Of a stretch of DNA of 64,000 nt, positions 9,011 to 17,058 are shown piece after piece. Under the pieces are notes generated by a model, which saw nothing but the letters and a program-made list of their open reading frames with translations, did no database searches and had not been told where the DNA came from. Made by a program: the position numbers and the translations under genes. The DNA is from Microcella humidisoli (lineage in GTDB: Bacteria > Actinomycetota > Actinomycetes > Actinomycetales > Microbacteriaceae): the NCBI RefSeq assembly GCF_024362325.1, contig NZ_CP101497.1, forward strand, positions 1,054,001-1,118,000, in the 5' to 3' direction. Each line of letters starts with the position of its first letter. The first letter of the stretch is position 1.

Positions 9011-9996
9011 GCACGGATGCTGCGCCGATGACCGACACCCCCGCACCTGCCCGGCGCGTCGTCGTGCTCGCCGGCGGCATCTCGCACGAGCGCGACATCT
9101 CGCTCAAGTCGGGGCGCCGCGTCGCCGACGGCCTCGCCGCGCACGGGCTCGAGGTCACCCTGCTCGACCCTGACGCCGCGCTGCTGCCCGCGCTGCTCGC
9201 CGATCGGCCCGACGTCGTGTGGCCGACGCTGCACGGGGCGAGCGGTGAGGACGGCGCGCTGCGCAGCCTGCTCGAGTTCATGGGACTGCCCTACGTCGGA
9301 TCCTCCGCGAGCGCGACGCGGCTCGCGTGGGACAAGCCGCGTGCGAAAACCATCGTCGAGCGTGCGGGAGTACCCACGCCGCACTCGATCGCGCTGACGC
9401 GCGACGCCTTCCGTGAGCTGGGCGCCGAGAGCGTGCTCGCCGTCGTGCGCGGTGAGCTGCCTCCGCCCGTCGCGGTCAAGCCCGCGCAGGGCGGCTCGGC
9501 GCAGGGCGTCAGCCTCGTCGACACCGATGACGAGCTGCGGCGCGCGATGGTGCTCGCCTACACGTACTGCGATGTCGCGCTCATCGAGCAGCGCATCACG
9601 GGCGTCGAGGTGGCCATCGGCATCATCGACACCGGCGATGGCCCCGTCGCTCTGCCCGCGGTCGAGATCGAGCCGCTGTCGGGCGTCTACGGGTTCGAGG
9701 CGCGCTACAACGCGGGGGAGACGCGCTTCTACGCGCCCGCGCGCATCGACGAGGCCACGGCCGCTCGCGCGACCGAGGTCGCGCTCGCGGCGCACCGTGC
9801 GCTCGGCCTCCGGCACATCAGCCGCATCGACCTCATCATCGACGGCGCAGGAACGCCGTGGTTTCTCGAGGCGAGCGTCATGCCCGGGCTCACCGAGACC
9901 TCGACGTTCGCGCTCGCGCTCGAAGCCGCGGGCCATGACGTGGGCTGGGTCTATGCGGAGCTCGCCCAGGCGGCCGTGCGCGACGCGCGGCGCTAG
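9007..9996 (+). CDS. D-alanine-D-alanine ligase family ATP-grasp enzyme with altered metal ligand
   Basis: A 329-residue Ddl-type protein. The N-terminal substrate motif GGISHERDISLKSG (23-36, with Glu28), the ATP-grasp lysine in VAVKPAQGGSAQG (155-167) and the late RIDLIIDG segment (273-280, Asp275) are present. At the canonical Mg2+ site, normally E-x-N in E. coli DdlB, this protein has Glu288-Ala-Ser290, so the conserved Asn is replaced by Ser, and MPG follows as usual. It may be a genuine but divergent D-Ala-D-Ala ligase, or a related dipeptide/D-amino-acid ligase. It is coupled by ATGA to the aminotransferase. A second in-frame ATG lies at 9028. Confidence 0.8.
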   Translation: MSTDAAPMTDTPAPARRVVVLAGGISHERDISLKSGRRVADGLAAHGLEVTLLDPDAALLPALLADRPDVVWPTLHGASGEDGALRSLLEFMGLPYVGSSASATRLAWDKPRAKTIVERAGVPTPHSIALTRDAFRELGAESVLAVVRGELPPPVAVKPAQGGSAQGVSLVDTDDELRRAMVLAYTYCDVALIEQRITGVEVAIGIIDTGDGPVALPAVEIEPLSGVYGFEARYNAGETRFYAPARIDEATAARATEVALAAHRALGLRHISRIDLIIDGAGTPWFLEASVMPGLTETSTFALALEAAGHDVGWVYAELAQAAVRDARR

Positions 9997-10017
9997 AGCG
10001 CTCGCTGACAGTACGCG

Positions 10018-10971
10018 CTAGCGGAACCCCTCGTCGCCGAGTTCGCCGAGAATGCGGTTGAGGTCGGCCACGGTCGCGAAGTCGATGACGAGCGACCCCT
10101 TCTTCTGGCCGAGCGAGATCGACACGCGCGTGTTGAGCCGGTCGCCGAGGCGCTCGGCGATCTCGTTGAGCTGACCCTGCTTCGACCCGGCGGCGGGCTT
10201 GCGGGCGACCTTCGCGCCGGGCGTCGCCCCGCTCAGCAGCGCCGCGGCCGCCTCGGCCTGCCGCACCGAGAGCTCTTCGTTGACGATCTTGTCCGAGAGC
10301 TTGAGCATCGCGGCGGGGCTGCCGGCCGCGAGGATGGCGCGGGCGTGGCCGGGCGTCAGCACGCCCGCTGCGACGCGGCTCTGCACCGACTCCGGCAGCT
10401 TGAGCAGGCGCAGGGTGTTGGTGATCTGCGGGCGCGAGCGGCCGAGTCGCTCGGCGAGCTGCTCTTGCGTGATGCCGAAGTCTTCGAGCAGCTGCTGGTA
10501 CGCGCTCGCCTCCTCGAGCGCGTTGAGCTGCGCACGATGCAGGTTCTCGAGCAGCGCATCCCGCAGCATGTTGTCGTCGCTCGTGTTGCGCACGATCGCG
10601 GGGATCGCCTCGAGGCCAGCGATCGTGGATGCCCGCAGCCGGCGCTCACCCATGATGAGCTCGTAGGCGGGCTCGCCCGGCTGAGCCCCGGCGCGCTCGC
10701 GCACGACGATCGGCTGCAGCACCCCGAACTCGCGCACGGAGTGGACGAGCTCGGCGAGCTCCTCCTCGCGGAACTCGGTGCGGGGCTGTTGCGGGTTGGG
10801 CACGATGTCGCTCGGGGCGATCGCCGCGAGCCGAGCTCCGGGCACGACCTCGAGCTGCTCGCCCGCGGTCGGCGCGGGGGAGGGGAAGAACACGTCGACG
10901 GGCCGGTCGCCCTCGCCGGTGGGGATGAGGGCGCCGATGCCGCGGCCCAGTCCGGTGCGCTTCTGAGCCAT
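10018..10971 (-). CDS. parB: chromosome-partitioning protein ParB
   Basis: A 317-residue CTPase/DNA-binding protein that loads at parS and spreads to form the origin partition complex. The N-terminus KRTGLGRGIGALIP is typical; the N-terminal domain carries GERRLRAS (CTP-binding region); a helix-turn-helix (ITQEQLAERLGRSRPQITNTL) lies centrally; the C-terminal dimerisation domain ends DLNRILGEL. Its ATG overlaps the parA stop by one nucleotide (TGATG). Two perfect-core parS sites lie nearby at 11885 and 12627. Confidence 0.97.
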   Translation of the reverse strand: MAQKRTGLGRGIGALIPTGEGDRPVDVFFPSPAPTAGEQLEVVPGARLAAIAPSDIVPNPQQPRTEFREEELAELVHSVREFGVLQPIVVRERAGAQPGEPAYELIMGERRLRASTIAGLEAIPAIVRNTSDDNMLRDALLENLHRAQLNALEEASAYQQLLEDFGITQEQLAERLGRSRPQITNTLRLLKLPESVQSRVAAGVLTPGHARAILAAGSPAAMLKLSDKIVNEELSVRQAEAAAALLSGATPGAKVARKPAAGSKQGQLNEIAERLGDRLNTRVSISLGQKKGSLVIDFATVADLNRILGELGDEGFR

Positions 10972-11864
10972 CAGGCGGCCTCTCCTCGGCGGGCGATCTC
11001 GGCGGCAGCCTCGAGGTACGACAGCGACCCGGGCGAGCCCTCGTCGTAGCTGATGACGCTCTGGCCGTAGCTCGGGGCCTCGCTGATGCGCACCGAGCGG
11101 GGGATGAGGGTGTTGAGCACCTGCTCGGGGAAGTGCTCGCGCACGTCCTGCACGACCTGGTTCGCGAGATTGGTGCGTGAGTCATACATCGTGAGCAGGA
11201 TCGTCGAGACGCGCAGCTGCGGGTTCAGGTGCCGCTCGATGAGCTGGATGCTGTTGAGCAACTGGCTCAGTCCCTCGAGGGCGTAGTACTCGCACTGGAT
11301 GGGGATGAGCACTTCGCGGGCCGCGACGAAGGCGTTGATCGTGAGCAGCCCGAGCGAGGGCGGGCAGTCGATGAAGACGTAGTGGAACGGCTCGCTGCTC
11401 GCGGCGAGGAAGGCGTCGAGCGCCGTGCGCAGCCGCTGCTCGCGCGCGACGAGCGACACGAGCTCGATCTCGGCGCCGGCGAGGTGGATCGTCGCGGGCA
11501 CGCAGTAGAGCTGCGCGAACTCCGGGCTCTTCTGCACGACGTCGGCGAGGGGGGAGTCGCCCACGACCACGTCGTAGACGCTCGGGGTGTCGGCGCGGTG
11601 CTCGACACCGAGCGCGGTCGACGCGTTGCCCTGCGGGTCGAGGTCGATGACGAGCACGCGCGCGCCGCTGCGTGCGAGTGCTGCGGCGAGGTTGACCGTG
11701 GTGGTCGTCTTGCCGACGCCGCCCTTCTGGTTCGAGACGGTGATGACGCGCGTCGTCGACGGCAGCGGCAGCTCCGTGCCCTCCAGCGCGATGCGGCGGC
11801 GGGTGATCTCCGCGACCTCACGCGCCAGTGGCGTGGTCTCGTCATACGGTCCCGCGGTCGTCAC
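10971..11864 (-). CDS. parA: chromosome-partitioning ATPase ParA (Soj)
   Basis: A 297-residue deviant Walker-A ATPase that drives origin segregation with ParB. The KGGVGKTTTTVNLA motif occupies residues 47-60 with the signature lysine; Walker B is FIDCPPSLG, and DLDPQGNAS (switch) is present. Start GTG at 11864 is supported by AGGAGG 6 nt upstream. parS site 1 lies 20 bp upstream of the start, so ParB binding may affect expression. An N-terminal extension of about 37 residues precedes the ATPase core, as in other actinobacteria. Confidence 0.96.
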   Translation of the reverse strand: MTTAGPYDETTPLAREVAEITRRRIALEGTELPLPSTTRVITVSNQKGGVGKTTTTVNLAAALARSGARVLVIDLDPQGNASTALGVEHRADTPSVYDVVVGDSPLADVVQKSPEFAQLYCVPATIHLAGAEIELVSLVAREQRLRTALDAFLAASSEPFHYVFIDCPPSLGLLTINAFVAAREVLIPIQCEYYALEGLSQLLNSIQLIERHLNPQLRVSTILLTMYDSRTNLANQVVQDVREHFPEQVLNTLIPRSVRISEAPSYGQSVISYDEGSPGSLSYLEAAAEIARRGEAA

Positions 11865-11884
11865 AGATGAGCCTCCTGCTCGAA

Positions 11885-11900
11885 TGTTTCACGTGAAACG
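11885..11900. promoter_or_regulatory. parS site 1
   Basis: TGTTTCACGTGAAACG matches the universal parS consensus (core GTTTCACGTGAAAC perfect). It lies between rsmG and parA, close to the origin, where ParB nucleates. Confidence 0.95.
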
Positions 11901-11957
11901 TGCGCCGCTGAACGACGCTCGTCACGGGGCTCCCGCGGCGCGATGAGACGCGACCGG

Positions 11958-12662
11958 TCAGGATGTCCCGCCTACTGTAGCCCGAAACAGCCGGGTCACT
12001 TCCGGCACGAGCCCCTCGCCGAGCTCCAGCACCTCGGCATCGCGGATGCGGTGTCGCCGCAGCACGGCCGAGGCCGCGGCGATCTCCTCCGCGATCCTCG
12101 CCCCCTTGAGGAAGATGAGCTCCCCCCCATCCCGCACGAGCGGCGCCGTGATGGGCACGAGCGTGCGCAGCGCGCTCACGGCTCGAGCGGTCACCTGATC
12201 GAACGGTCCGGCCTCCACGGCCTCCTCCGCTCGAGCCCGCAGCACCGTGACATTCGCGAGGCCCAGTCGGGCGGTCTCGTCGCGCAGCCAGTCGGTGCGC
12301 CGCTCCATGGGCTCGATGAGGGTGACGTGCACGTCGGGCCGCGCGATCGCCAGCACCATCCCCGGCAGACCGGCGCCGCTGCCGACGTCAGCGACGCGGC
12401 CGCCGTCCTGCAGGAAAGGAGCAACGACCGCCGAGTTGATGATGTGCCGCGACCATAGGCGAGCGGCCTCGAGTGGACCGATGAGCCCGAGCTGCTCGCC
12501 GTACTGCGCGAGGTCAGCGGCAAAGCGCCGAGCGATCGGCAACTGCTCACCGAAGACCACCGCAGCCGCCGCGGGCTCGGGCTCGATGACCGGGGGAGTC
12601 GCCGGCACAGCCCGGATCACGGGCGATGTTTCACGTGAAACGGTGGGGGAGTCCTCAGCCAC
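11958..12662 (-). CDS. rsmG: 16S rRNA (guanine-527-N7)-methyltransferase
   Basis: A 234-residue SAM-dependent enzyme that methylates G527 of 16S rRNA. The SAM motif VADVGSGAGLPGMVLAI spans residues 90-106, preceded by SRHIINSAVV, a family hallmark. The GTG start at 12662 overlaps the jag stop by 8 nt. Residues 8-12 (VSRET) are encoded by a parS site, so the N-terminal 30 or so Pro/Ala-rich residues are partly dictated by a DNA-binding site. If a later start is used, parS would instead lie in the leader. Confidence 0.93.
   Translation of the reverse strand: MAEDSPTVSRETSPVIRAVPATPPVIEPEPAAAAVVFGEQLPIARRFAADLAQYGEQLGLIGPLEAARLWSRHIINSAVVAPFLQDGGRVADVGSGAGLPGMVLAIARPDVHVTLIEPMERRTDWLRDETARLGLANVTVLRARAEEAVEAGPFDQVTARAVSALRTLVPITAPLVRDGGELIFLKGARIAEEIAAASAVLRRHRIRDAEVLELGEGLVPEVTRLFRATVGGTS
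12627..12642. promoter_or_regulatory. parS site 2, inside the 5' end of rsmG
   Basis: TGTTTCACGTGAAACG, identical to site 1 and 742 bp from it. It encodes Val-Ser-Arg-Glu-Thr near the RsmG N-terminus. Confidence 0.95.
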
Positions 12663-13173
12663 GACGGATGACGGTGTGGCGCTCGGCGCCCTCGCCCTCC
12701 GACTCGGACGTCAGACCGCGCTCGCCCACGAGGTCGTGCACGAGCTTGCGCTCGTAGCTCGACATGGGCGGCAGGGCGGCCGACTCGGCCCCGGCCTCGA
12801 TCCGCTCGACGGCGCGGTCGACGAGGCGCTGCAGCTCCTCCGCCCGCGCATCGCGCGACCCCGCGATGTCGAGGATGAGCCGCGAGAACTCGCCCGTGCG
12901 CGCGTGCACCGCGAGCCGGGTGAGCTCCTGCAGCGCCGAGACGGTGTCGGGCTTCGAGAGCGTGCGGAGGGCATCCGGCTCGTCGGCCTCGATGGAGAGA
13001 TACACGCGACCGGCGCGCGTCGCGATCTCGATGTCCCCATCGAGATCGGCGAGGTCGAGCAGCTCTTCGAGGTAGTCGGCCGCGATGTCGCCCTCGTCGA
13101 GAGCAGCGGAGTCGGTCGCGTCGTCCTCGATCTCGATCGTGTCGACGACGGTGGGCTCGGTGATGTCGGTCAT
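12655..13173 (-). CDS. jag: Jag/KhpB family RNA-binding protein (KH and R3H domains)
   Basis: A 172-residue protein with an acidic N-terminal stretch, a KH-like domain (about 35-100, containing GRVYLSIEADEPDAL) and a C-terminal R3H domain (about 105-160; MSSYERKLVHDLV with the conserved R and H). KhpB/Jag binds RNA and influences cell elongation. It lies 3 nt behind yidC and overlaps rsmG, within the conserved rpmH-rnpA-yidD-yidC-jag-rsmG block. The N-terminal Jag_N domain of Firmicutes is absent, as usual in actinobacteria. Confidence 0.92.
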   Translation of the reverse strand: MTDITEPTVVDTIEIEDDATDSAALDEGDIAADYLEELLDLADLDGDIEIATRAGRVYLSIEADEPDALRTLSKPDTVSALQELTRLAVHARTGEFSRLILDIAGSRDARAEELQRLVDRAVERIEAGAESAALPPMSSYERKLVHDLVGERGLTSESEGEGAERHTVIRRG

Positions 13174-13176
13174 GGT

Positions 13177-14136
13177 CTAGCGACCACCCTTCTTCTTCGC
13201 GCGGTTCTTGCTCACCGGCTGGGGACGCTGGGTCTTCTTCGGCTCCTCGACGGCGATCGTGCCGGCCTCGTCCGCCTCGGGGTCGACGATGCCGCGCCGC
13301 TGGCGCTTCTTCGCGAGGCGCGCCTCACGCGCGAGCGCGGCGTCGCTGCCGGGGGTGGGCATGTTCCGGATGACGATGAACTGCTGCACCATCGTCCAGA
13401 TGTTCGACACGAACCAGTAGAACATCACGCCGAGCGGGAAGGCCACGCCCGAGAAGAGGAACACCACGGGGAGGATGTAGAGCAGGATGCGCTGCTGCCG
13501 GTACATCGGCGACGCCTTCATCTCGGGGCTCTGGTTCTTCGACATGATCTGCAGCTGGGTGATGAACTGCGACGCGGTCATGAGGACGATGAGCACCGCG
13601 GCGATGACGATGACCCAGACGTTGCCGTCATTGTTGACCATCGTCGAACCGAGCGGCGCAATGCCGAAGAGGGTCGCGCGACCGAACTCGCGCGAGAGCT
13701 GCTCGTTGAGCAGCCCGACGCCCGTGAAGCCGTTGAACGAGCTGTTGAGCACCGAGAAGAGCCCGAAGAAGATCGGCATCTGCAGCAGGATCGGCAGGCA
13801 CGACGAGAGCGGGTTGGTGCCGTGCTTCTTGTACAGGGCCATGGTGTCGCGCGACATGGCCTCGCGCGAGAACTGGTCGCGCTTGCCCTTGTACTTGTCC
13901 TGGATCTTCTTGAGCTCGGGCGAGATCTCGAGCATCTTGCGCTGGTTCTTGATCTGGCGCACGAAGATCGGAATGAGCGCGGCGCGCACGACGACGACGA
14001 GGCCGGCGATCGACAGCACCCAGGTCAGACCCGCCTCGCTCTCGAGGCCCATGGCCGTGAACAGGGTGTGGAACCCGACGAGGATCGCCTCGATGGCCCA
14101 CTTGATGGGCCAGAGGATGATGGCGAAGATGTCCAT
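13177..14136 (-). CDS. yidC: membrane protein insertase YidC
   Basis: A 319-residue Oxa1/YidC-family insertase that integrates membrane proteins with or without SecYEG. It is the short, Gram-positive-like type lacking the large periplasmic domain. Hydrophobic segments include residues near 35-55, 105-125 and 200-250; the cytoplasmic loop has RQIKNQRKMLEISPELKKIQ. The C-terminal 60 residues are strongly basic (KNRAKKKGGR end), suitable for ribosome contact. No lipoprotein Cys is seen at the N-terminus. yidD is 9 nt upstream and jag 3 nt downstream. Confidence 0.95.
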   Translation of the reverse strand: MDIFAIILWPIKWAIEAILVGFHTLFTAMGLESEAGLTWVLSIAGLVVVVRAALIPIFVRQIKNQRKMLEISPELKKIQDKYKGKRDQFSREAMSRDTMALYKKHGTNPLSSCLPILLQMPIFFGLFSVLNSSFNGFTGVGLLNEQLSREFGRATLFGIAPLGSTMVNNDGNVWVIVIAAVLIVLMTASQFITQLQIMSKNQSPEMKASPMYRQQRILLYILPVVFLFSGVAFPLGVMFYWFVSNIWTMVQQFIVIRNMPTPGSDAALAREARLAKKRQRRGIVDPEADEAGTIAVEEPKKTQRPQPVSKNRAKKKGGR

Positions 14137-14145
14137 GGTGGCGGG

Positions 14146-14463
14146 TTATGCCTTTCTCTCGAGCACGATCAGGCCCCATGCGGTGCGCCGGTAGGGGGAG
14201 TTCTGGGTGACGGGCCAGTCGTCGATACCGCCCTCGGCCCAGGGGTGGCACCGGGCGAGGCGGCGGGTGGCGAGCCATCCGCCCTTGACGACACCGTGCT
14301 CCTGCACCGAGCCGAGGGCGTAGGCCGAACAGCTGGGGTAGTAACGGCAGACATCGCCGTACAGCGGCGAGATGATCGCGCGATACGCGCGCAGCACGAT
14401 GATGACGAGATTGCGCGGCACGAGCGCGACGACGCGCGCGGCGCGGATCACCGTCTCGCTCAC
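14146..14463 (-). CDS. yidD: YidD membrane protein insertion efficiency factor
   Basis: A 105-residue YidD (DUF37) protein with the hallmark CRYYPSCSAYAL segment containing two cysteines and a later RLARCHPWAEGGIDD. It assists YidC/Sec insertion at the membrane. The GTG start overlaps the rnpA stop by 4 nt (GTGA). Confidence 0.94.
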   Translation of the reverse strand: MSETVIRAARVVALVPRNLVIIVLRAYRAIISPLYGDVCRYYPSCSAYALGSVQEHGVVKGGWLATRRLARCHPWAEGGIDDWPVTQNSPYRRTAWGLIVLERKA

Positions 14464-14798
14464 GCTGCTCTCACCGCCCGCCTCATGCCGTCGTCGATCT
14501 CAGCCCGCAGGGTATCCCACGAGACCTCGTGCGCGCCCGGAAGGGCCCGCACGACGATGAGGTCGGTGGCCGGCACCTCGCCGAGCACGCCGGCGCAGAT
14601 CGATTGGATGCGGCGCCGCACCCGATTGCGCACCACGGCTCCGCCGACCTGCTTCGACACGATCACGCCGAACCGGGGCCCGTCGGGCTCACCCGTCACG
14701 CGGTACACGACGGCATGCGGAGTGCCCGTGCGGCAACCGCGGCGCACCGCCCGGCGGAAGTCGTCGGCTCGGAGGACCCGGTGTGCTCGCGGGAGCAC
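14460..14798 (-). CDS. rnpA: ribonuclease P protein component
   Basis: A 112-residue protein subunit of RNase P, which matures the 5' ends of tRNAs. The signature RNRVRRRI (RNR motif) lies around residues 56-63, and VLRADDFRRAVRRG is typical of the N-terminus. It starts at GTG, 8 nt behind the rpmH stop codon. rnpB is not in the window. Confidence 0.95.
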   Translation of the reverse strand: MLPRAHRVLRADDFRRAVRRGCRTGTPHAVVYRVTGEPDGPRFGVIVSKQVGGAVVRNRVRRRIQSICAGVLGEVPATDLIVVRALPGAHEVSWDTLRAEIDDGMRRAVRAA

Positions 14799-14806
14799 GG
14801 GGGTGC

Positions 14807-14944
14807 TTACGCCGAGAGCTCGGTGCGGCCCTTGCGGCGGCGCGCAGCGAGGATGGCGCGACCAGCGCGGGTGCGCATGCGCAGACGGAAGCCGTGAACC
14901 TTGGCCCGACGGCGGTTGTTCGGCTGGAAGGTGCGCTTGGTCAT
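14807..14944 (-). CDS. rpmH: 50S ribosomal protein L34
   Basis: A 45-residue highly basic protein, [19 protein letters not shown] at its start and KGRTELSA at its end, unmistakably L34. It begins the rpmH-rnpA-yidD-yidC-jag-rsmG operon and has a well-formed promoter at 15034-15062. Confidence 0.97.
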   Translation of the reverse strand: MTKRTFQPNNRRRAKVHGFRLRMRTRAGRAILAARRRKGRTELSA

Positions 14945-15033
14945 GGTTCTCTCCTCGGCCCCAGGGGCCAGCGACGACGGATCAGGGATGTCCGATCGCT
15001 GCGAGTCAGGTCCGGACAGAAGTCAACCGGTTA

Positions 15034-15062
15034 ACAATAGGTCCCGACCTCCGCGCGGTCAA
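15034..15062 (-). promoter_or_regulatory. promoter of the rpmH operon
   Basis: TTGACC (15057-15062) and TATTGT (15034-15039) read on the minus strand, separated by 17 bp. It gives a leader of about 80 nt before rpmH. Confidence 0.7.
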
Positions 15063-15084
15063 ACCACGAGGTACCCGGCGCGCA

Positions 15085-15093
15085 TTATCCACA
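15085..15093 (+). promoter_or_regulatory. DnaA box upstream of the dnaA promoter
   Basis: Perfect TTATCCACA, exactly 100 bp before an identical copy at 15185. Its position just upstream of the presumed dnaA -35 suggests autoregulation of dnaA. Confidence 0.8.
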
Positions 15094-15109
15094 CCATGTG
15101 CACAGACCG

Positions 15110-15140
15110 TTGGTATCGACGCGCCGGGCCGGATTACAGT
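15110..15140 (+). promoter_or_regulatory. probable dnaA promoter
   Basis: TTGGTA (15110-15115) and TACAGT (15135-15140) with a 19-bp spacer. The region 14945-15247 holds this promoter, the divergent rpmH promoter and two DnaA boxes; no small gene is evident in it. Confidence 0.5.
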
Positions 15141-15184
15141 AGGCGTCAGTCTTCTCGCCGCATCGCAGGGTGCGCTGCGGCGAC

Positions 15185-15193
15185 TTATCCACA
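15185..15193 (+). promoter_or_regulatory. DnaA box in the dnaA leader
   Basis: Perfect TTATCCACA lying downstream of the presumed dnaA promoter, 55 bp before the start codon; suited to repression by DnaA. Confidence 0.8.
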
Positions 15194-15247
15194 GCGCTGT
15201 TCACCGCAGTGCTCCCCATCCGCACCGACCAGTCGAGGAGTGTCACG

Positions 15248-16660
15248 ATGCCGGACGAGACCGATTCCCCGCGCGACCTCTGGGAGTCGGTGAAGGCGGC
15301 GCTCACCGCCGACGATCGCATCACCCCACAGCTGCACGGCTTCATCAACCTGGTCGAGCCGCGTGGCGTCATGGCCGGCACCCTCTATCTCGAAGTGCCG
15401 AACGAACTCACGCGCGGCATGCTCGAGCAACGCATCCGGCTGCCCCTCCTCAGCGCGCTCACGACGGTGGACGGTGAAGCGGTGTCCAGCTTCGCGATCG
15501 TCGTGAACCCCGAGATCCAGACCGAGAGCCTCGAGGCCGTGCCCGACGCGATGGAGCAGAGCCCCTCGTACATCGAGCAGTCCGTCTCGCAGCCCGCGGT
15601 CGAGGCATCGGGACGACGGGGAGACAGCCGGCTCAACGACAAGTACAGCTTCGACAACTTCGTCATCGGCGGGTCGAACCGGTTCGCGCACGCGGCAGCG
15701 GTCGCCGTGGCCGAGGCTCCTGCCAAGGCGTACAACCCGCTCTTCGTCTACGGCGAGTCGGGCCTCGGCAAGACCCACCTGCTGCACGCGATCGGCCACT
15801 ACGCCGAGAGCCTCTACCCGGGAATCCGCGTGCGGTACGTCTCGAGCGAGGAGTTCACGAACGACTTCATCAACTCGATCGCCAACAACCGCGCGAGCCT
15901 GTTCCAGTCGCGCTACCGCGAGATCGACATCCTGCTCATCGATGACATCCAGTTCCTGCAGGGAAAGGACTCGACGCAGGAAGCGTTCTTCCACACCTTC
16001 AATACGCTGCACGACCACAACAAGCAGGTCGTCATCACGAGCGACCTGCCCCCGAAGCACTTGACGGGTTTCGAAGACCGCATGCGCAGCCGCTTCGAGT
16101 GGGGCCTCATCACCGATGTGCAGGCGCCCGACCTCGAGACGCGCATCGCGATCCTCCGCAAGAAGGCGCAGAACGACAAACTGCAGGTTCGGGATGACGT
16201 GCTCGAGTACATCGCCTCGAAGGTGTCGAGCAACATCCGCGAGCTCGAGGGCACGCTCATCCGGGTGACCGCGTTCGCGAACCTGAACCGCACGCCGGTG
16301 GATATGCAGCTCGTGCAGACGGTGATGAAGGACCTCATCACCCTCGACGGCGACAACGTCATCGAGCCGGTCGACATCATCAATCACACCGCGTCGTACT
16401 TCAAGCTGACCGTCGACGACCTCTACGGCTCATCGCGATCGCAGGCTGTCGCCACCGCGCGGCAGATCGCGATGTACCTGTGTCGAGAGCTGACGAACAT
16501 GTCGTTGCCGCAGATCGGCAAGCTCTTCGGCAACCGCGACCACACGACCGTGATGTACGCCAACAAGAAGATCAGCGAGCTCATGAAAGAGCGCCGCTCG
16601 ATCTACAACCAGGTCACCGAGCTCACGAGCCGCATCAAGCAGAACCACCGCTACAGCTAG
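15248..16660 (+). CDS. dnaA: chromosomal replication initiator DnaA
   Basis: A 470-residue initiator. Domain I covers about 1-90, a short linker about 100-130, then the AAA+ domain with Walker A GESGLGKT at 169-176, Walker B LLIDDIQFL, and sensor motifs. The C-terminal duplex-DNA-binding domain has the DnaA signature around GNRDHTTVMYANKKI. GAGGAG lies 7 nt before the ATG, which fixes the start. Linker domain II is short compared with Streptomyces DnaA. DnaA boxes lie on both sides of the gene. Confidence 0.98.
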   Translation: MPDETDSPRDLWESVKAALTADDRITPQLHGFINLVEPRGVMAGTLYLEVPNELTRGMLEQRIRLPLLSALTTVDGEAVSSFAIVVNPEIQTESLEAVPDAMEQSPSYIEQSVSQPAVEASGRRGDSRLNDKYSFDNFVIGGSNRFAHAAAVAVAEAPAKAYNPLFVYGESGLGKTHLLHAIGHYAESLYPGIRVRYVSSEEFTNDFINSIANNRASLFQSRYREIDILLIDDIQFLQGKDSTQEAFFHTFNTLHDHNKQVVITSDLPPKHLTGFEDRMRSRFEWGLITDVQAPDLETRIAILRKKAQNDKLQVRDDVLEYIASKVSSNIRELEGTLIRVTAFANLNRTPVDMQLVQTVMKDLITLDGDNVIEPVDIINHTASYFKLTVDDLYGSSRSQAVATARQIAMYLCRELTNMSLPQIGKLFGNRDHTTVMYANKKISELMKERRSIYNQVTELTSRIKQNHRYS

Positions 16661-16724
16661 GGGTTTGTCGCTCGAATCAGCGAACGTCCAGCTTCACTGC
16701 ACGTTTCGCACACTGGGGACAGCC

Positions 16725-16733
16725 TGTGGATAA
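16725..16733 (-). promoter_or_regulatory. DnaA box in oriC
   Basis: TGTGGATAA on the plus strand, the exact complement of TTATCCACA. Confidence 0.85.
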
Positions 16734-16893
16734 CTTGCCGCTCGCATGGGGATGACATGTTGAGGATCGCCTCGATGGTGTGAAAGAGACCAGCGGCGCC
16801 GGTGGGTTCTCCCCGGTGCGCGAGCCGCGCATCCCCCGGATGTGCACATCTTTCACGCGTGTAGTTCCGCCGCATTCCGCGCCTCTCCCGAGG

Positions 16894-16902
16894 TTGTCCA
16901 CA
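16894..16902 (+). promoter_or_regulatory. DnaA box in oriC
   Basis: Perfect TTGTCCACA, the form preferred in mycobacterial and streptomycete origins, directly followed by a weaker inverted match. Confidence 0.85.
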
Positions 16903-17058
16903 GTGTGAACAGCGGTTAATGATGGTGTTCTCTTCTTCTCTTCGCTGAATGACGAGGGATAACTTCTCGAGGAGCGAAGCCCGGCAACCGCCCGCACACG
17001 CGCTGTGCCAGTATGGAAGGCCCCGGGTGCCGGGCAGGGTCGACCGAGAGGGAGCCGC

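Larger units (their letters stand above)
16661..17058. other. replication origin region (oriC) between dnaA and dnaN
   Basis: This 398-bp gap has no plausible gene. It contains strong DnaA boxes at 16725-16733 (minus) and 16894-16902 (plus), and weaker 7/9 matches at 16714-16722, 16904-16912 and 16954-16962. The stretch 16911-16965 is visibly more AT-rich than its surroundings (GGTTAATGATGG, TCTTCTTCTCTTC, GGGATAACTT) and could be the unwinding element. Transcription orientation switches nearby, with genes pointing away on both sides. The dnaA-dnaN location is the usual actinobacterial oriC. The dnaN promoter must also lie near its right end. Confidence 0.85.

Noticed and set aside
9993-10021. 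Imperfect inverted repeat between the ligase-like gene and parB as a terminator
   Set aside because: Arms of 8 bp with a mismatch and both stop codons inside; too weak to call.
12247-15477. A 1076-codon plus-strand open frame across rsmG, jag, yidC, rnpA and rpmH
   Set aside because: It runs antisense to well-identified genes, has no family features and an Arg/Ala/Gly-rich composition typical of antisense frames in high-GC DNA.
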